A DNA stretch of 64,000 nt from Paenibacillus aurantius (GTDB taxonomy: Bacteria; Bacillota; Bacilli; Paenibacillales; NBRC-103111): NCBI RefSeq assembly GCF_032268605.1, contig NZ_CP130318.1, positions 3,849,913-3,913,912 on the forward strand, in the 5' to 3' direction. Below the pieces are notes generated by a model. That model did not search any database and was not told the DNA's origin. It worked only from the letters and a program-made list of their open reading frames with translations. The translations under genes were made by a program, and so were the position numbers. Below, in pieces: positions 26,596-35,418 of this stretch. How positions within the stretch are numbered: the first letter of the stretch is position 1; each line of letters begins with the position of its first letter.

Positions 26596-28206
26596 CTATT
26601 TGACGATGATCCGCCCCTTCATGCTGCTCTTATGGGGCTCGCATACGTAATCATAAACGCCCGGCTTGTCGAGTTGAATCGTGGCCGACTCCCCCTTGGA
26701 CAGGAGAGGGGTGGCAAAGGATCCGTCCACCGCGGCGGCATTGTGGCGGACACTGTCCAAATTGGTGAAGGTGACTGTAGAGCCGGCCTCTACGGTCAGC
26801 TCGGGGATGCCGAAGGCGAAGCCGCTGATGTCCACCTGGTAGCTTTTCCCGGCGGGTTTGGCCGTTCCGGCAAAGGAGAAGGGATCCACAGCATGCCAGA
26901 TGTTGTTGACATTCTGCCCGAGTGTGTCGCCCCGGTTACCATCTTTACTGAACCTATAAAGAGGAGCTCCCTTGTAGGCCGTCTGCTTCGAGCCGTCCGC
27001 CCTTGTCATGGTGGTGAAATCCGCCTGGTCCGTACCGGTAGGGGCTTGAACCGCCTCCTCGTAATAGACCGGCCAGTTCGTTTCACAAGTGCCGCTGCAG
27101 GCGCTCTTCTCGTAGCTGTCCTTATCAAAGGTATACAGGGTTCTTCCGTAGGAATCGGTTAAATAGAGGCCGATCCCTTCCTTCTGCCCGATGGCGGCAA
27201 ACGAAGGCGCTTCCACCACGTACCAGATTTTGTTCACCGCCTCCCCGAACGTATCCCCCGGCGCCTTATCGCCGATATAATAATAAAGCGGCCAGCCTTT
27301 GTAGGTCGTTTGCTTTGTCCCATCGGCTCTAGTCAGCGTCCCGAAGTCTTCTTTCTTCAGCCCGGCGGGCACTTTTAATTTCTCGCTGTAGTAAACCGGC
27401 CAGTTCTCCAAACATTTGCCTTGGCAGGAGTTGAGGTTCGCCGAGTCCTTGCTGAAGTAGTAGAGCGTCCGTCCTTTGCTGTCCGCGAGATAGGTTCCGA
27501 GCTCCGGCTTCGCTGCATAGGATAGAAAATCATAAGAGAGCGCCCTCAAAGCGTCCGGCTTAATCACCCGCTTCTCGGTCAGTACCTCCGCCAGCGTCTT
27601 TCCCGTTCCTTTGACCTTGGCGGACAAGCTCTCCACCAGCACGGAGGCCATGTTGACATTGCGGAAGGGCTTGGCGGCCGCCTCTTTGCCGAGACCTGCC
27701 AACCGGGCGGCCTCCAGTACCTTGTCATAGGTGAAATATTGGTCCTGCTTGTAGCCCACCGCCTCCAGCATAACTTTGTAAACCTGCTCCGAGGTAATCC
27801 CGGACAGCGGGTCGAACTTCCCTCCTCCGATTCCGGTCCACCCCAGCTCGGGATGATGCTTCAAGTAGGCCAGAATGTTTCTCCCCTCTGGCCATACCAG
27901 AACGGCGTCACTAAAGGTTTCCCTATCCGGCATGGAGAAGGCCGCCGCTTCCCCTTCCAGCCCCTTCATCCGCAGGTATAAAATAGCGGCCTGCAGGCGG
28001 GTCGTCGGCTTGCTTAAATAAGCGTCCGTCAGTCCGCTTCCTTCTCCCTGCAGAATGCCAAGCTCCGCCGCCAGGTCCGTGTCGGATACGACCTGGGCGG
28101 CCGTTCCCGCTGCTCCGTCCGCGGATGCCTGAGCGGCTGGAAGGACCGCCGCGGCCGCCACGATGCCGGCCAGCATCCAGTGATGGGTTTTCGATTTAAG
28201 GTTCAT
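26596..28206 (-). CDS. Secreted cupredoxin protein with two YxD-type secreted repeats
   Basis: This 536-aa exported protein has a signal peptide ending near AAQASA and an N-terminal region with SLH-like segments (about residues 40-210). Two repeats of the COG4315/PF03640 type follow: GTYLADSKGRTLYYFSKDS with CQGKCLENWPVYY, then GLYLTDSYGRTLYTFDKDS with CSGTCETNWPVYY. The C-terminal cupredoxin domain has type-1 copper ligands His in RHNAAAVDG, and Cys, His and Met in VCEPHKSSM. It is probably an electron carrier outside the membrane. The ATG at 28206 follows GGAGGAGACGT. It is 25 bases downstream of a cytochrome c gene. Confidence 0.85.
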   Translation of the reverse strand: MNLKSKTHHWMLAGIVAAAAVLPAAQASADGAAGTAAQVVSDTDLAAELGILQGEGSGLTDAYLSKPTTRLQAAILYLRMKGLEGEAAAFSMPDRETFSDAVLVWPEGRNILAYLKHHPELGWTGIGGGKFDPLSGITSEQVYKVMLEAVGYKQDQYFTYDKVLEAARLAGLGKEAAAKPFRNVNMASVLVESLSAKVKGTGKTLAEVLTEKRVIKPDALRALSYDFLSYAAKPELGTYLADSKGRTLYYFSKDSANLNSCQGKCLENWPVYYSEKLKVPAGLKKEDFGTLTRADGTKQTTYKGWPLYYYIGDKAPGDTFGEAVNKIWYVVEAPSFAAIGQKEGIGLYLTDSYGRTLYTFDKDSYEKSACSGTCETNWPVYYEEAVQAPTGTDQADFTTMTRADGSKQTAYKGAPLYRFSKDGNRGDTLGQNVNNIWHAVDPFSFAGTAKPAGKSYQVDISGFAFGIPELTVEAGSTVTFTNLDSVRHNAAAVDGSFATPLLSKGESATIQLDKPGVYDYVCEPHKSSMKGRIIVK

Positions 28207-28231
28207 ACGTCTCCTCCTCATGATTTCCTCG

Positions 28232-28705
28232 TTATTTCTGTTGGGACAGCCAGGATGCCAGAATGTCGATCTGTTCCTTGGACAGCTTGCCGCCAAAGCC
28301 GGGCATGTCGCCGCCCCCCTGCTCGATCTGGCGGATGATTTGGTCCTTCGTCTTGCGTGAGCCCACCTGCTGCAGGTTCGGCCCGAAGCCGCCCTTCAGC
28401 TCGGCGGCGTGGCACCCGATGCAGCTGCCGCGGTACAGCTCTTCGGCTTTGGCGGCCGGAGACGGCGAAGCGGCCGGCGGGGCCGCAGCGGGCTTCGCGG
28501 TCGGCTCAGCCGAAGCGACCGGCGTCACCGCCGGAGACGGCACCGCCGGCGGAGCGGCCGAAGGCGCGGCCGTGCCCGCGGCGGCTGAGGGGGACGAGGC
28601 CGCCAAAGCCGACGGAGCCGCCGCTCCCTCCGGCGTGACTTTGCCGCAGCCGGCGAGACCTATCGCGGCTGCAGCAATCCATAGCGCTGCACAGCCTTTT
28701 TGCAT
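28232..28705 (-). CDS. Lipoprotein c-type cytochrome
   Basis: This 157-aa protein has a lipoprotein signal ending LAGC and a long Ala/Pro/Ser linker (about residues 25-80) reaching through the wall. A single monohaem cytochrome c domain follows, with CIGCH as the haem-binding motif and a likely axial Met in GGGDMPGFGGKL. It resembles the small membrane-anchored cytochromes c of bacilli. The ATG at 28705 has AAAGGAG 10-11 bases upstream; the frame is open further. It precedes the cupredoxin gene, so the two may form an extracytoplasmic electron relay. CcdA for cytochrome maturation is at 12.8 kb. Confidence 0.88.
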   Translation of the reverse strand: MQKGCAALWIAAAAIGLAGCGKVTPEGAAAPSALAASSPSAAAGTAAPSAAPPAVPSPAVTPVASAEPTAKPAAAPPAASPSPAAKAEELYRGSCIGCHAAELKGGFGPNLQQVGSRKTKDQIIRQIEQGGGDMPGFGGKLSKEQIDILASWLSQQK

Positions 28706-28785
28706 GAGGCATCGGTCTCCTTTCGGGTAAATTCTTCCTTCCTCTAAGGAAACGACAGGGTCGCCCAAACGGTTCGCCCCTTTCA

Positions 28786-28819
28786 TAAAAAAATAAAAGC
28801 CCCCTGTTATAGGGAGCTT
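28786..28819 (-). terminator. Rho-independent terminator of the 113-aa gene
   Basis: On the minus strand AGCTCCC pairs with GGGGGCT (loop TATAACA) and is followed by TTTATTTTTTT. It lies about 30 bases after the stop at 28848. Confidence 0.75.
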
Positions 28820-28847
28820 TGCTGCCATGTTATAGGTTCCTACTGTC

Positions 28848-29189
28848 TTACTCGGGACGAAGAATGTATTCCGCCCGGTCCGTCCGAATGAGTAGCGACT
28901 GGGCCTCCTGCCGGCTTTCCAGCTTGTCGTTGAACGGAATTTCATACAGGTTCTGCGGGAGAGGGGCCTCTTCCTCCGGGACACCTTCTACCTTGCCTTC
29001 TCCTTGAAGAATAAGAGAACGCTCCGAAATATAATCATCAGGATGCGTTTCATTGCGAACCGCCACCACGACCTCGTTCAGCTGCAGCGTCACGCTGTCC
29101 AGATCTCCGTCCTCTTTCTTATCTATGACGAGAGGCCGGTCTTTGCAGGATTCCAGCCATTCCTTAATGCTTTTCAGCGTCTGTTCCAT
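28848..29189 (-). CDS. Conserved hypothetical cytoplasmic protein
   Basis: This is a 113-aa acidic protein without signal or membrane segment. The sequence alternates strands and charged turns (DSVTLQLNEVVVAVRNETHP, ESRQEAQSLLIRTDRAEYIL) and looks like a single alpha/beta domain. I do not recognise a family. The ATG at 29189 follows GGAGGCTGACGAAG. It stands alone between the cytochrome gene and the divergent LtaS-like gene. Confidence 0.7.
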   Translation of the reverse strand: MEQTLKSIKEWLESCKDRPLVIDKKEDGDLDSVTLQLNEVVVAVRNETHPDDYISERSLILQGEGKVEGVPEEEAPLPQNLYEIPFNDKLESRQEAQSLLIRTDRAEYILRPE

Positions 29190-29383
29190 CTTCGTCAGCC
29201 TCCAATCGGAATCGTTATGCTATACCTTACCCGATTCGGCTTGGCTTTAATCAACAGCCTTTCGCGTCCTGTTCATTAATGTTAAGAAAAAATTCAGTAG
29301 CGCCCCGCTCCGTTACCCCCTATAATCGATAGGAGCGGAAAAATTCACGAATTGTTTACAAACTCACAGGAGAGTGACCCAAA

Positions 29384-31501
29384 CTGGACCAGCACCCAAC
29401 CCGTCCCAAAAGCATTTTGCTCTACATCTTATCGCGTCTGCCGCTGCTTATTCTGCCCGCCCTCTTGGTTGGATTGACGGAATTTTGCAACCGCGGGCAT
29501 GTCAAAGCCACCATCAAATGGGTCCTCCAGCGCCCCCATGAATTTGCGCTCAATTACCTTCTGGTGTTCGGTCTCTACTTCCTGTTCGTGGCTTTGACCA
29601 GCCGCATGCGCACTTCTTATTGGATCGTTACCTTTATTCTGCTGACGACCTCTCTTGTCAGCGGCATTAAATTTAAAATTCTCGGTCTGCCCATGCTTCC
29701 CTGGGACCTTGTCCTGAGCAGCGAAGGAGCGGATGTCGCACAGTACGCGGGGGACCTGCTCCGCTGGGAGCTGGTCGGCGGGGTCGCCGCCTTCTTCCTT
29801 ATCAGCTATTTAGTGCTTCATCGGGTTCCCCGTACAGCCCGCAAAAGCAACTGGCCCGAAAGAGCCGTTCTGCTTCTGCTTTCCGCCTTCCTTCTGTACG
29901 GAACCTACACGAACAAGCCGTATAAATTTCAAAACGCTTTCAAAATCAGTACCATTCCTTGGGATCAGGCGGAGAATTACTTGCAGAACGGTTTTCTGCT
30001 GACCTCCATGCTTAATATGGATCTCGTGTTCATTCCCGAACCGGAGGGTTACACCGCAACCGCCATCGAGAATTACATCAAAGAGATCCCCCGCCGAACG
30101 AATACCGACGGCGCCGTTAAGCCGAATATAATCGTCATGCTGAGCGAATCGTTCTGGGATCCGACTCTCATGAAAGATGTCAAGTTCAGCGAAGATCCGA
30201 TTCCGTTCTTTCATTCACTCCAGCAGACTTACACAAGTGGTACGCTGCTCTCCCCCCAATTCGGAGGAGGTACGGCCAATGTGGAATTCGAAGTGCTGTC
30301 CGGCAATTCCATTCGTTTTCTGCCCCAGGGATCGCTCGCTTACATTCAATATGTAAACCATGAAGTAGACTCGCTTGCGAGCATTTTGGACCGGCAGGAT
30401 TACAACACCGTTTCGGTTAATCCGTTTCATAACTGGTTTTTTGACAGCAACAAGGTTTACAAGGATTTCGGTTTCGGGAAGTTTATCTCCAGCGAATTCT
30501 TTGACTCGGGCGTGAACGGTCTGTATATCCCGGACACGAAGGTCTCGGAAGTCATTATTAACGAGGCGCAGAAATCGAAAGGGCCGGACTTTATTTTTGC
30601 CAACACGATGGAAAATCACTGGCCTTACGAGCCTTGGAAATTCGGCAACAACAACCATTTCAAGGTGCTCAACAACTATTCGGAGGAAACCAAGGGCATC
30701 ATCGAGACTTACGCTCAGGGAGTCCACAATGCGGAGCAGTCGTTCAAAATGATGGTGGACCATTTCAGCAAGACGAAGGAACCGACCATCATCGTATTCT
30801 TTGGGGACCACCTGCCGCTGCTAGGCAATGAGTACGGGGTATATAAGGAAACCGGTTACCTTACGGAGAACGATCCGGACTTTCTCAAGAAAATGTACAG
30901 CACCCCGTTCGTAGTATGGAACAACTACCTGCCGGAGAAGAAGGAAACACTGAACATCAATCCTTCGTTCCTTGGTCCTTACGTTCTTAATTTGGCGGAG
31001 CGTAAAGGCTCTTATTACACGGACTACCTCTACCAGCTGTCCAAGAAGATGCCGATCATCCCGCCGAAGAATCACTACGAGGAAATGAACATCAAGGAAG
31101 AAGATCTGACGGAATACAAGCTTCTCCAGCATGACATCCTTTTCGGTTCCCGCTACGGGTACAAGGATATTTCGGAGCCTATTATTCATAAGGACTACGT
31201 GCTGGGCTTCGGAGATATGAAGATTGAGAGCGTCGATTCGGAAGTTCTCGCTTCTCCGGACTCTCAAGGGGAATCCGATACCCCGGTGGAGATTCACGGC
31301 CATTTCTTTGTTCCGGGAAGCATAGTCTACTTGGGAGACAAGCCGCTCAAAACAACTTATCACGACGAGTCCCATCTGACAGCCTCCATCCCCAAAGCGC
31401 TGATGGCCAAGAAGGGGAAAAAGACGCTGCAGGTGGAAGTGTACGATTCCAAAAAGATCGCCATTGCCAAGTCCAACCCCTTTGAGCTTGCTGCCAAGTA
31501 G
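29384..31501 (+). CDS. LtaS-like membrane sulfatase with C-terminal TIG-like domain
   Basis: This phosphoglycerol transferase/alkaline phosphatase-superfamily protein (about 705 aa) starts with roughly five helices. A large extracellular domain follows, with NIIVMLSESFWDPTLM (metal-binding Glu), GGGTANVEFEVLSG (nucleophilic Thr region) and VFFGDHLPLLG (metal Asp-His). The family polymerises or transfers glycerolphosphate, as in lipoteichoic acid synthesis. The last 80 residues (VEIHGHFFVPGSIVYLGDKP and onward) look like an IPT/TIG beta-sandwich, which is unusual. The start is unclear: a CTG at 29384 has AGGAG 11 bases upstream, and a TTG at 29417 has no ribosome site. Confidence 0.8.
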   Translation: MDQHPTRPKSILLYILSRLPLLILPALLVGLTEFCNRGHVKATIKWVLQRPHEFALNYLLVFGLYFLFVALTSRMRTSYWIVTFILLTTSLVSGIKFKILGLPMLPWDLVLSSEGADVAQYAGDLLRWELVGGVAAFFLISYLVLHRVPRTARKSNWPERAVLLLLSAFLLYGTYTNKPYKFQNAFKISTIPWDQAENYLQNGFLLTSMLNMDLVFIPEPEGYTATAIENYIKEIPRRTNTDGAVKPNIIVMLSESFWDPTLMKDVKFSEDPIPFFHSLQQTYTSGTLLSPQFGGGTANVEFEVLSGNSIRFLPQGSLAYIQYVNHEVDSLASILDRQDYNTVSVNPFHNWFFDSNKVYKDFGFGKFISSEFFDSGVNGLYIPDTKVSEVIINEAQKSKGPDFIFANTMENHWPYEPWKFGNNNHFKVLNNYSEETKGIIETYAQGVHNAEQSFKMMVDHFSKTKEPTIIVFFGDHLPLLGNEYGVYKETGYLTENDPDFLKKMYSTPFVVWNNYLPEKKETLNINPSFLGPYVLNLAERKGSYYTDYLYQLSKKMPIIPPKNHYEEMNIKEEDLTEYKLLQHDILFGSRYGYKDISEPIIHKDYVLGFGDMKIESVDSEVLASPDSQGESDTPVEIHGHFFVPGSIVYLGDKPLKTTYHDESHLTASIPKALMAKKGKKTLQVEVYDSKKIAIAKSNPFELAAK

Positions 31502-31541
31502 CCCGGGTGAAATCGACTTCGTATGCTCATAAAGGTGAGGA

Positions 31542-31569
31542 AAGGCCCCGCGGATGCGGGGCCTTTTTT
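31542..31569 (+). terminator. Rho-independent terminator of the LtaS-like gene
   Basis: AAGGCCCCGC pairs with GCGGGGCCTT (loop GGAT) followed by TTTT, 40 bases after the stop. Confidence 0.9.
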
Positions 31570-31690
31570 GCGGACATACTGGGCAGGAAGACGAAGAGAC
31601 AGGCGGAAAAGTGTCTTTGCAACGAATGATGTGTTACTATTAAAAAGATAGCCAATCATTTTTATATAGAGACAAAGAGGAGGATGAGGA

Positions 31691-32701
31691 ATGAGCCAAC
31701 TGTTTACCCCCTTTCCCGTCAGAGGCGTTACCCTGAAGAACCGGATCGTTATGTCCCCTATGTGTATGTATTCGAGTACGAACAAGGATGGACGGATCAC
31801 CAACTGGCACCGTACCCACTACACGAGCCGGGCGGTCGGCCAAGTCGGCCTGATTGTCGTGGAAGCGAGTGCGGTGACACCCCAGGGGAGAATCTCCGAA
31901 CAGGACCTGGGCATTTGGAGCGATGATCATCTCGAAGGGCTGAAGGAGCTGGTCGACCTGGTCCACGAGCAGGACGCCCATATCGGCATTCAGCTCGCCC
32001 ATGCCGGGCGCAAAGCCGTGCTGCCGGGCGAAATCGTGGCTCCCTCCGCTGTGGCTTTCGGCGATATGAAGGCACCGGTGGAAATGACGATCGGGCAGAT
32101 CCAGGAAACCAAACGGGCTTTCAAGGACGCCGCCGTCCGGGCGAAGACTGCCGGCTTCGATGTGATCGAGCTTCATGCCGCCCACGGCTATCTTCTGAAT
32201 GAATTCCTGTCCCCTCTTGCCAACAAAAGAACGGATGCCTACGGAGGAAATGCGGATAACCGCTACCGCCTGCTCAGCGAGATTATCGATGAGGTGCGTC
32301 AGGTCTGGGAGGGCCCGTTGTTCGTCAGAATCTCCGCTCATGAATATTTGCCGGAGGGCTTGACCCCAGAGGACTATATTCCTCTGGCCATCAAGATGAA
32401 GGAGCAGGGCGTCGATCTTATTGACTGCAGCTCCGGAGGCGTAGCGCCTGCCAAGATTGATTCCTATCCGGGGTACCAGGTTCCCTTTGCCGAAACGCTG
32501 AAACGGGAAGCGGGAGTGGCCACCGGAGCGGTAGGCTTGATCACGAGCCCGATTCAGGCGGAGGAAATTCTGAAGAACGGACGGGCCGACCTGATTTTCC
32601 TGGCGCGGGAGCTGCTTCGCGATCCGTATTGGCCGCGCACCGCGGCCAAAGAGCTCCGTACCGAGCTTAAGCCCCCCGTTCCTTACGAAAGAGGCTGGTA
32701 A
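31691..32701 (+). CDS. namA: NADPH dehydrogenase, old yellow enzyme (YqjM type)
   Basis: This 336-aa FMN enzyme reduces activated C=C bonds in enones and nitro compounds with NADPH. It is very like B. subtilis YqjM. The N-terminal [15 protein letters not shown] holds the redox-tuning Cys and the following Tyr of the thermophilic-like OYE class; the substrate-binding pair is in [18 protein letters not shown] (HxxH), with YGG and the FMN-phosphate site [18 protein letters not shown]. It ends in the conserved VPYERGW. The ATG at 31691 follows GAGGAGGATGAGG. Its stop lies inside a terminator hairpin. Confidence 0.96.
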   Translation: MSQLFTPFPVRGVTLKNRIVMSPMCMYSSTNKDGRITNWHRTHYTSRAVGQVGLIVVEASAVTPQGRISEQDLGIWSDDHLEGLKELVDLVHEQDAHIGIQLAHAGRKAVLPGEIVAPSAVAFGDMKAPVEMTIGQIQETKRAFKDAAVRAKTAGFDVIELHAAHGYLLNEFLSPLANKRTDAYGGNADNRYRLLSEIIDEVRQVWEGPLFVRISAHEYLPEGLTPEDYIPLAIKMKEQGVDLIDCSSGGVAPAKIDSYPGYQVPFAETLKREAGVATGAVGLITSPIQAEEILKNGRADLIFLARELLRDPYWPRTAAKELRTELKPPVPYERGW

Positions 32702-32718
32702 AGACCAGCCTCTTTCTC
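32690..32718 (+). terminator. Rho-independent terminator overlapping the namA stop
   Basis: AGAGGCTGG, which includes the last codons of namA, pairs with CCAGCCTCT around the TAA stop and is followed by TTCTCT. Confidence 0.7.
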
Positions 32719-32723
32719 TAGAC

Positions 32724-32758
32724 AAAGGCCCTGGACCTCAACTGGTCCAGGGCCTTTC
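32724..32758. terminator. Bidirectional terminator between namA and rbsD
   Basis: AAAGGCCCTGGACC pairs perfectly with GGTCCAGGGCCTTT (loop TCAACT). T-rich sequence flanks it on both strands, so it can end both namA and the rbsD operon. Confidence 0.8.
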
Positions 32759-32772
32759 TAAGTTGGGTTCCC

Positions 32773-33156
32773 TTACCCGGAAACTATGATCAGGTTCGCG
32801 TAGGGAGTCGTATCCCCCGTCCGGATCACGGCCCGGGACTCCGGACAGATTTCCTTGAACCGTGCATGACTGACGACAATCAGCTTATCCGCAAACCGGC
32901 TCTGCAGTTCACCGAACCGGGCGGGGCTCGCCTCCCGCATTTCTTCCGTCACGATGAGAGCATCCAGAATAAATTCCTTCTCCACGGCGTGGAGGACGTC
33001 CAGAACCGTCGGCAGGTCGTCGACCAGAGCCAAATCGAGCCTCTCGACGCCAAGCGGAACCGGGAATCCCCTGTCGCATATGGTGAGAAGGTCCGTATGG
33101 CCCGTCTCCGCCAGTATCCGGTTCAGCTGGGGATGAAGGATCCCTTGCTTCTTCAT
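32773..33156 (-). CDS. rbsD: D-ribose pyranase-type sugar mutarotase (RbsD/FucU family)
   Basis: This 127-aa protein matches RbsD throughout: MKKQGILHPQLNRILAETGH, TICDRGFPVP, and AVIRTGDTTPYANLIIVSG. Catalytic His20 and Asp28 are in place. The family interconverts pyranose and furanose forms of ribose, or anomers of fucose. The ATG at 33156 has GGGAGGGAG upstream and overlaps the preceding stop (ATGA). It is the last gene of an operon with a lyase and an SDR, so the real substrate may be a sugar other than ribose. Confidence 0.9.
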   Translation of the reverse strand: MKKQGILHPQLNRILAETGHTDLLTICDRGFPVPLGVERLDLALVDDLPTVLDVLHAVEKEFILDALIVTEEMREASPARFGELQSRFADKLIVVSHARFKEICPESRAVIRTGDTTPYANLIIVSG

Positions 33157-33362
33157 AAAGAACTCCCTCCCCCTGCTTCCAGAGCCCGCCGCCGCTGGGA
33201 AAGCGTAAGCTCCTCCCGGATGGAGGGGCAGGGGCGCTTGAAGTAGAAGCATTCCTTCCCTTCCACCATGGTGACGGCCGTCAGCTCCCAGCCTTCCGTG
33301 CCCTTCTCGGGAAGCTCCTCCCGGCTCGTGCCGACGTAATACTCCCAGCGTACCTTGACCAT
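33153..33362 (-). CDS. DUF4177-like small protein
   Basis: This 69-aa protein has the DUF4177 pattern: an aromatic strand WEYYVGT, then LPEKGTEGWELTAVTMVEGKE followed by CFYFKRP. Such proteins are small beta-rich domains of unknown role. A basic C-terminal helix (EELTLSQRRRALEAGG) is added. It overlaps rbsD by four bases and follows the SDR gene after 19 bases, so it belongs to the operon. The start is an ATG at 33362. Confidence 0.75.
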   Translation of the reverse strand: MVKVRWEYYVGTSREELPEKGTEGWELTAVTMVEGKECFYFKRPCPSIREELTLSQRRRALEAGGGSSL

Positions 33363-33381
33363 GCTTCTTCCCTCCCGTGTC

Positions 33382-34176
33382 TTATCGCTCCATATGATCG
33401 TCCGGCTGGGCGGCTTTCACCGTCAGACCGCCATCGACCATGAGGAGGTGGCCGTTGATCTGCTCGGCCTCGTCGGAGGCGAGAAACACGACGGCGTCTC
33501 CGATCTGGCGGGCGGTGCCGAGGCGCTTCATCGGATTGGCCTCCACTTCCTTGCGGCGGATTTCGTCATCCGCCAGGTAGTCGGTGCACATATCCGTGTC
33601 GACGGTGCTTGGCCCGACGGCGTTTACGTTAATCCCATATCGGCCCAGCTCGATGGCCATCGATTTGGTCAGCATATGGGCCGCCGCTTTCGAAGATTGA
33701 TAGTGCGGAATCACGGGGCTTGTGACCACCAGGCTCGCCGTCGAGAGCACGTTGATGATTTTGCCGTAGCCGCGTTCGATCATGCCTTTGGCCGCCAGCT
33801 GGGATCCAAGGAAAATGGCCTTGACGTTCGTATTGTACGTCCGGTCCCAGGTTTCTTCCGTTACGTGAAGGAACGACTCAAAGGGAGCCACGCCGGCATT
33901 GTTGACCAGAATCTCGATGGAACCGAGCTCCTTCTCCACCGTTTCGAACATGGCCTGGACCTGCTCCTTGCGTCCGACATCTCCCTGAACGATCACCGCC
34001 CTGCCGCCTAGCTCCTCTACCTTTCTGCGGACGCTCTCGGCCTTCTCCCTCGAGGAATCCGAAGTGAAGTTAATGGCAACGTTAGCCCCTTCTTCCGCAA
34101 GACGCAGGACGATGGCTTCGCCGATCCCCCGGCTGCCTCCCGTTACAAGAGCGGTGCGGTTGTGCAATCTTTTCAT
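33382..34176 (-). CDS. SDR-family NAD(P)-dependent oxidoreductase
   Basis: This 264-aa classical short-chain dehydrogenase has the cofactor loop TGGSRGIGEAI, NNAG near residue 90, a catalytic Ser in INVLSTASLVV, and YQSSK as the YxxxK pair. Other sites read GINVNAVGPSTVDTDM and the C-terminal GHLLMVDGGLTV. TGGSRGIG with no acidic residue directly after the second strand leaves NADPH or NADH use open. In this operon it may oxidise a sugar to the aldonate used by the dehydratase upstream; the substrate is not known. The ATG is at 34176. Confidence 0.88.
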   Translation of the reverse strand: MKRLHNRTALVTGGSRGIGEAIVLRLAEEGANVAINFTSDSSREKAESVRRKVEELGGRAVIVQGDVGRKEQVQAMFETVEKELGSIEILVNNAGVAPFESFLHVTEETWDRTYNTNVKAIFLGSQLAAKGMIERGYGKIINVLSTASLVVTSPVIPHYQSSKAAAHMLTKSMAIELGRYGINVNAVGPSTVDTDMCTDYLADDEIRRKEVEANPMKRLGTARQIGDAVVFLASDEAEQINGHLLMVDGGLTVKAAQPDDHMER

Positions 34177-34216
34177 GGAAATTCTCCTTCTCTATTGGTT
34201 AGTCGGTTCCCGCCCT

Positions 34217-35377
34217 TTAGAGGCTCGGACCGATCCGGTTGATGCTGAACTCCTGATGCCCGAGAATTTCGGCTTTGGTCAGCTTTCCGTCGGCCACCTC
34301 GCGGATTTCTTGCCAGATCAGCTCTCCGGCTTCCTCCACATTCATGGAGCCTTCGAGCATCGGTCCGACATTCACGTCCATGTTGTCGGCCATCCGTTCA
34401 TACATCCGGCCGTTACCGGTAATTTTGATGACGGGAATAACCGCGGATCCGGTCGGTGTTCCCCTTCCCGTGGTGAAGCAGACCAGGTGGACGCCGCTCG
34501 CGGCCATGCCGGAGACGCATTCGATGTCATTTCCCGGGGAGTCCATGAAATATAGCCCTTTGCCGGGAATTTTCTCCGCATATTCGATAACGCCTTCAAA
34601 AGGAGCCGTCCCGCATTTGCTGATGCATCCGAGCGACTTCTCTTCGATCGTGGAGAGCCCTCCCGCGATATTGCCGGGACTTGGATTCCCTCCTCGCATG
34701 TCCTCGCCCATCCGCTCCACTTCTTTCTCGAAGCGGTCTACGATGTGATAAAGCTTATCCGAGATTTCCGGCGTCCGGCAGCGGGCGGCCAGAATGTGCT
34801 CGGCTCCGATGATCTCCGTCGTTTCTCCGATTACGATGCCGCCGCCTTCCGCAATCAACCGGTCCGCGGCGTTGCCTAGAGCCGGATTGGATGCAAGGCC
34901 GGACGTGGCATCCGATCCACCGCACTTGACCCCGACGATCAGCTCGCTTAAGGACAGCTCCACCCGCTCCGCTTTATCGAGCTCCGCCCGGAGGCGATTC
35001 GCGATCTCGGTCCCCTGCTGAATAGCCTTCACCGACCCTCCGGCTTCCTGGATATCCAGTACTTCCACCGGTTTACCCGTAACGCGGATGGCGTCCGCGA
35101 GCTCGTAAGGGTTCACGACCTCGCAGCCAAGGCTTACGACAAGCACCGCCCCCACATTCGGATTACGGCCGGTTCCGGCCAAGGTCTCGAAGGTGCGGGA
35201 CTTGTCGGCACCGATCTGGCTGCAGCCGTGCTGGTGCGGAATGGCAACGGTTTCAGGAACCATCTGAACGATCCGGCTGCAAACCTGGTTGGCGCAAATA
35301 ACGGTAGGGATGACCAGCAAATGATTGCGTATGCCCGTATCCCCGTTTGCTCTTTTGTATCCCATAAGGGTCCCCAT
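34217..35377 (-). CDS. UxaA/GarD/SuyB-family lyase, large subunit
   Basis: This 386-aa protein is the large domain of the altronate/galactarate dehydratase and sulfolactate sulfo-lyase family. It starts GYKRANGDTGIRNHLLVIPTVICANQV and contains IPHQHGCSQIGADK, LSLGCEVVNPYELA, VGVKCGGSDATSGLASNPALG and LYFMDSPGNDIECVSGMAASG, with conserved cysteines likely to hold an iron centre. Separate small and large genes are seen in SuyAB and in some UxaA-type enzymes. The substrate could be an aldonate/aldarate or (R)-sulfolactate. The ATG at 35377 has GAGGAGG seven bases upstream. Confidence 0.85.
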   Translation of the reverse strand: MGTLMGYKRANGDTGIRNHLLVIPTVICANQVCSRIVQMVPETVAIPHQHGCSQIGADKSRTFETLAGTGRNPNVGAVLVVSLGCEVVNPYELADAIRVTGKPVEVLDIQEAGGSVKAIQQGTEIANRLRAELDKAERVELSLSELIVGVKCGGSDATSGLASNPALGNAADRLIAEGGGIVIGETTEIIGAEHILAARCRTPEISDKLYHIVDRFEKEVERMGEDMRGGNPSPGNIAGGLSTIEEKSLGCISKCGTAPFEGVIEYAEKIPGKGLYFMDSPGNDIECVSGMAASGVHLVCFTTGRGTPTGSAVIPVIKITGNGRMYERMADNMDVNVGPMLEGSMNVEEAGELIWQEIREVADGKLTKAEILGHQEFSINRIGPSL

Positions 35378-35418
35378 GATTGGTCCTCCTCTATTTTCTT
35401 CGGCAGCTGGTCCTGCCC

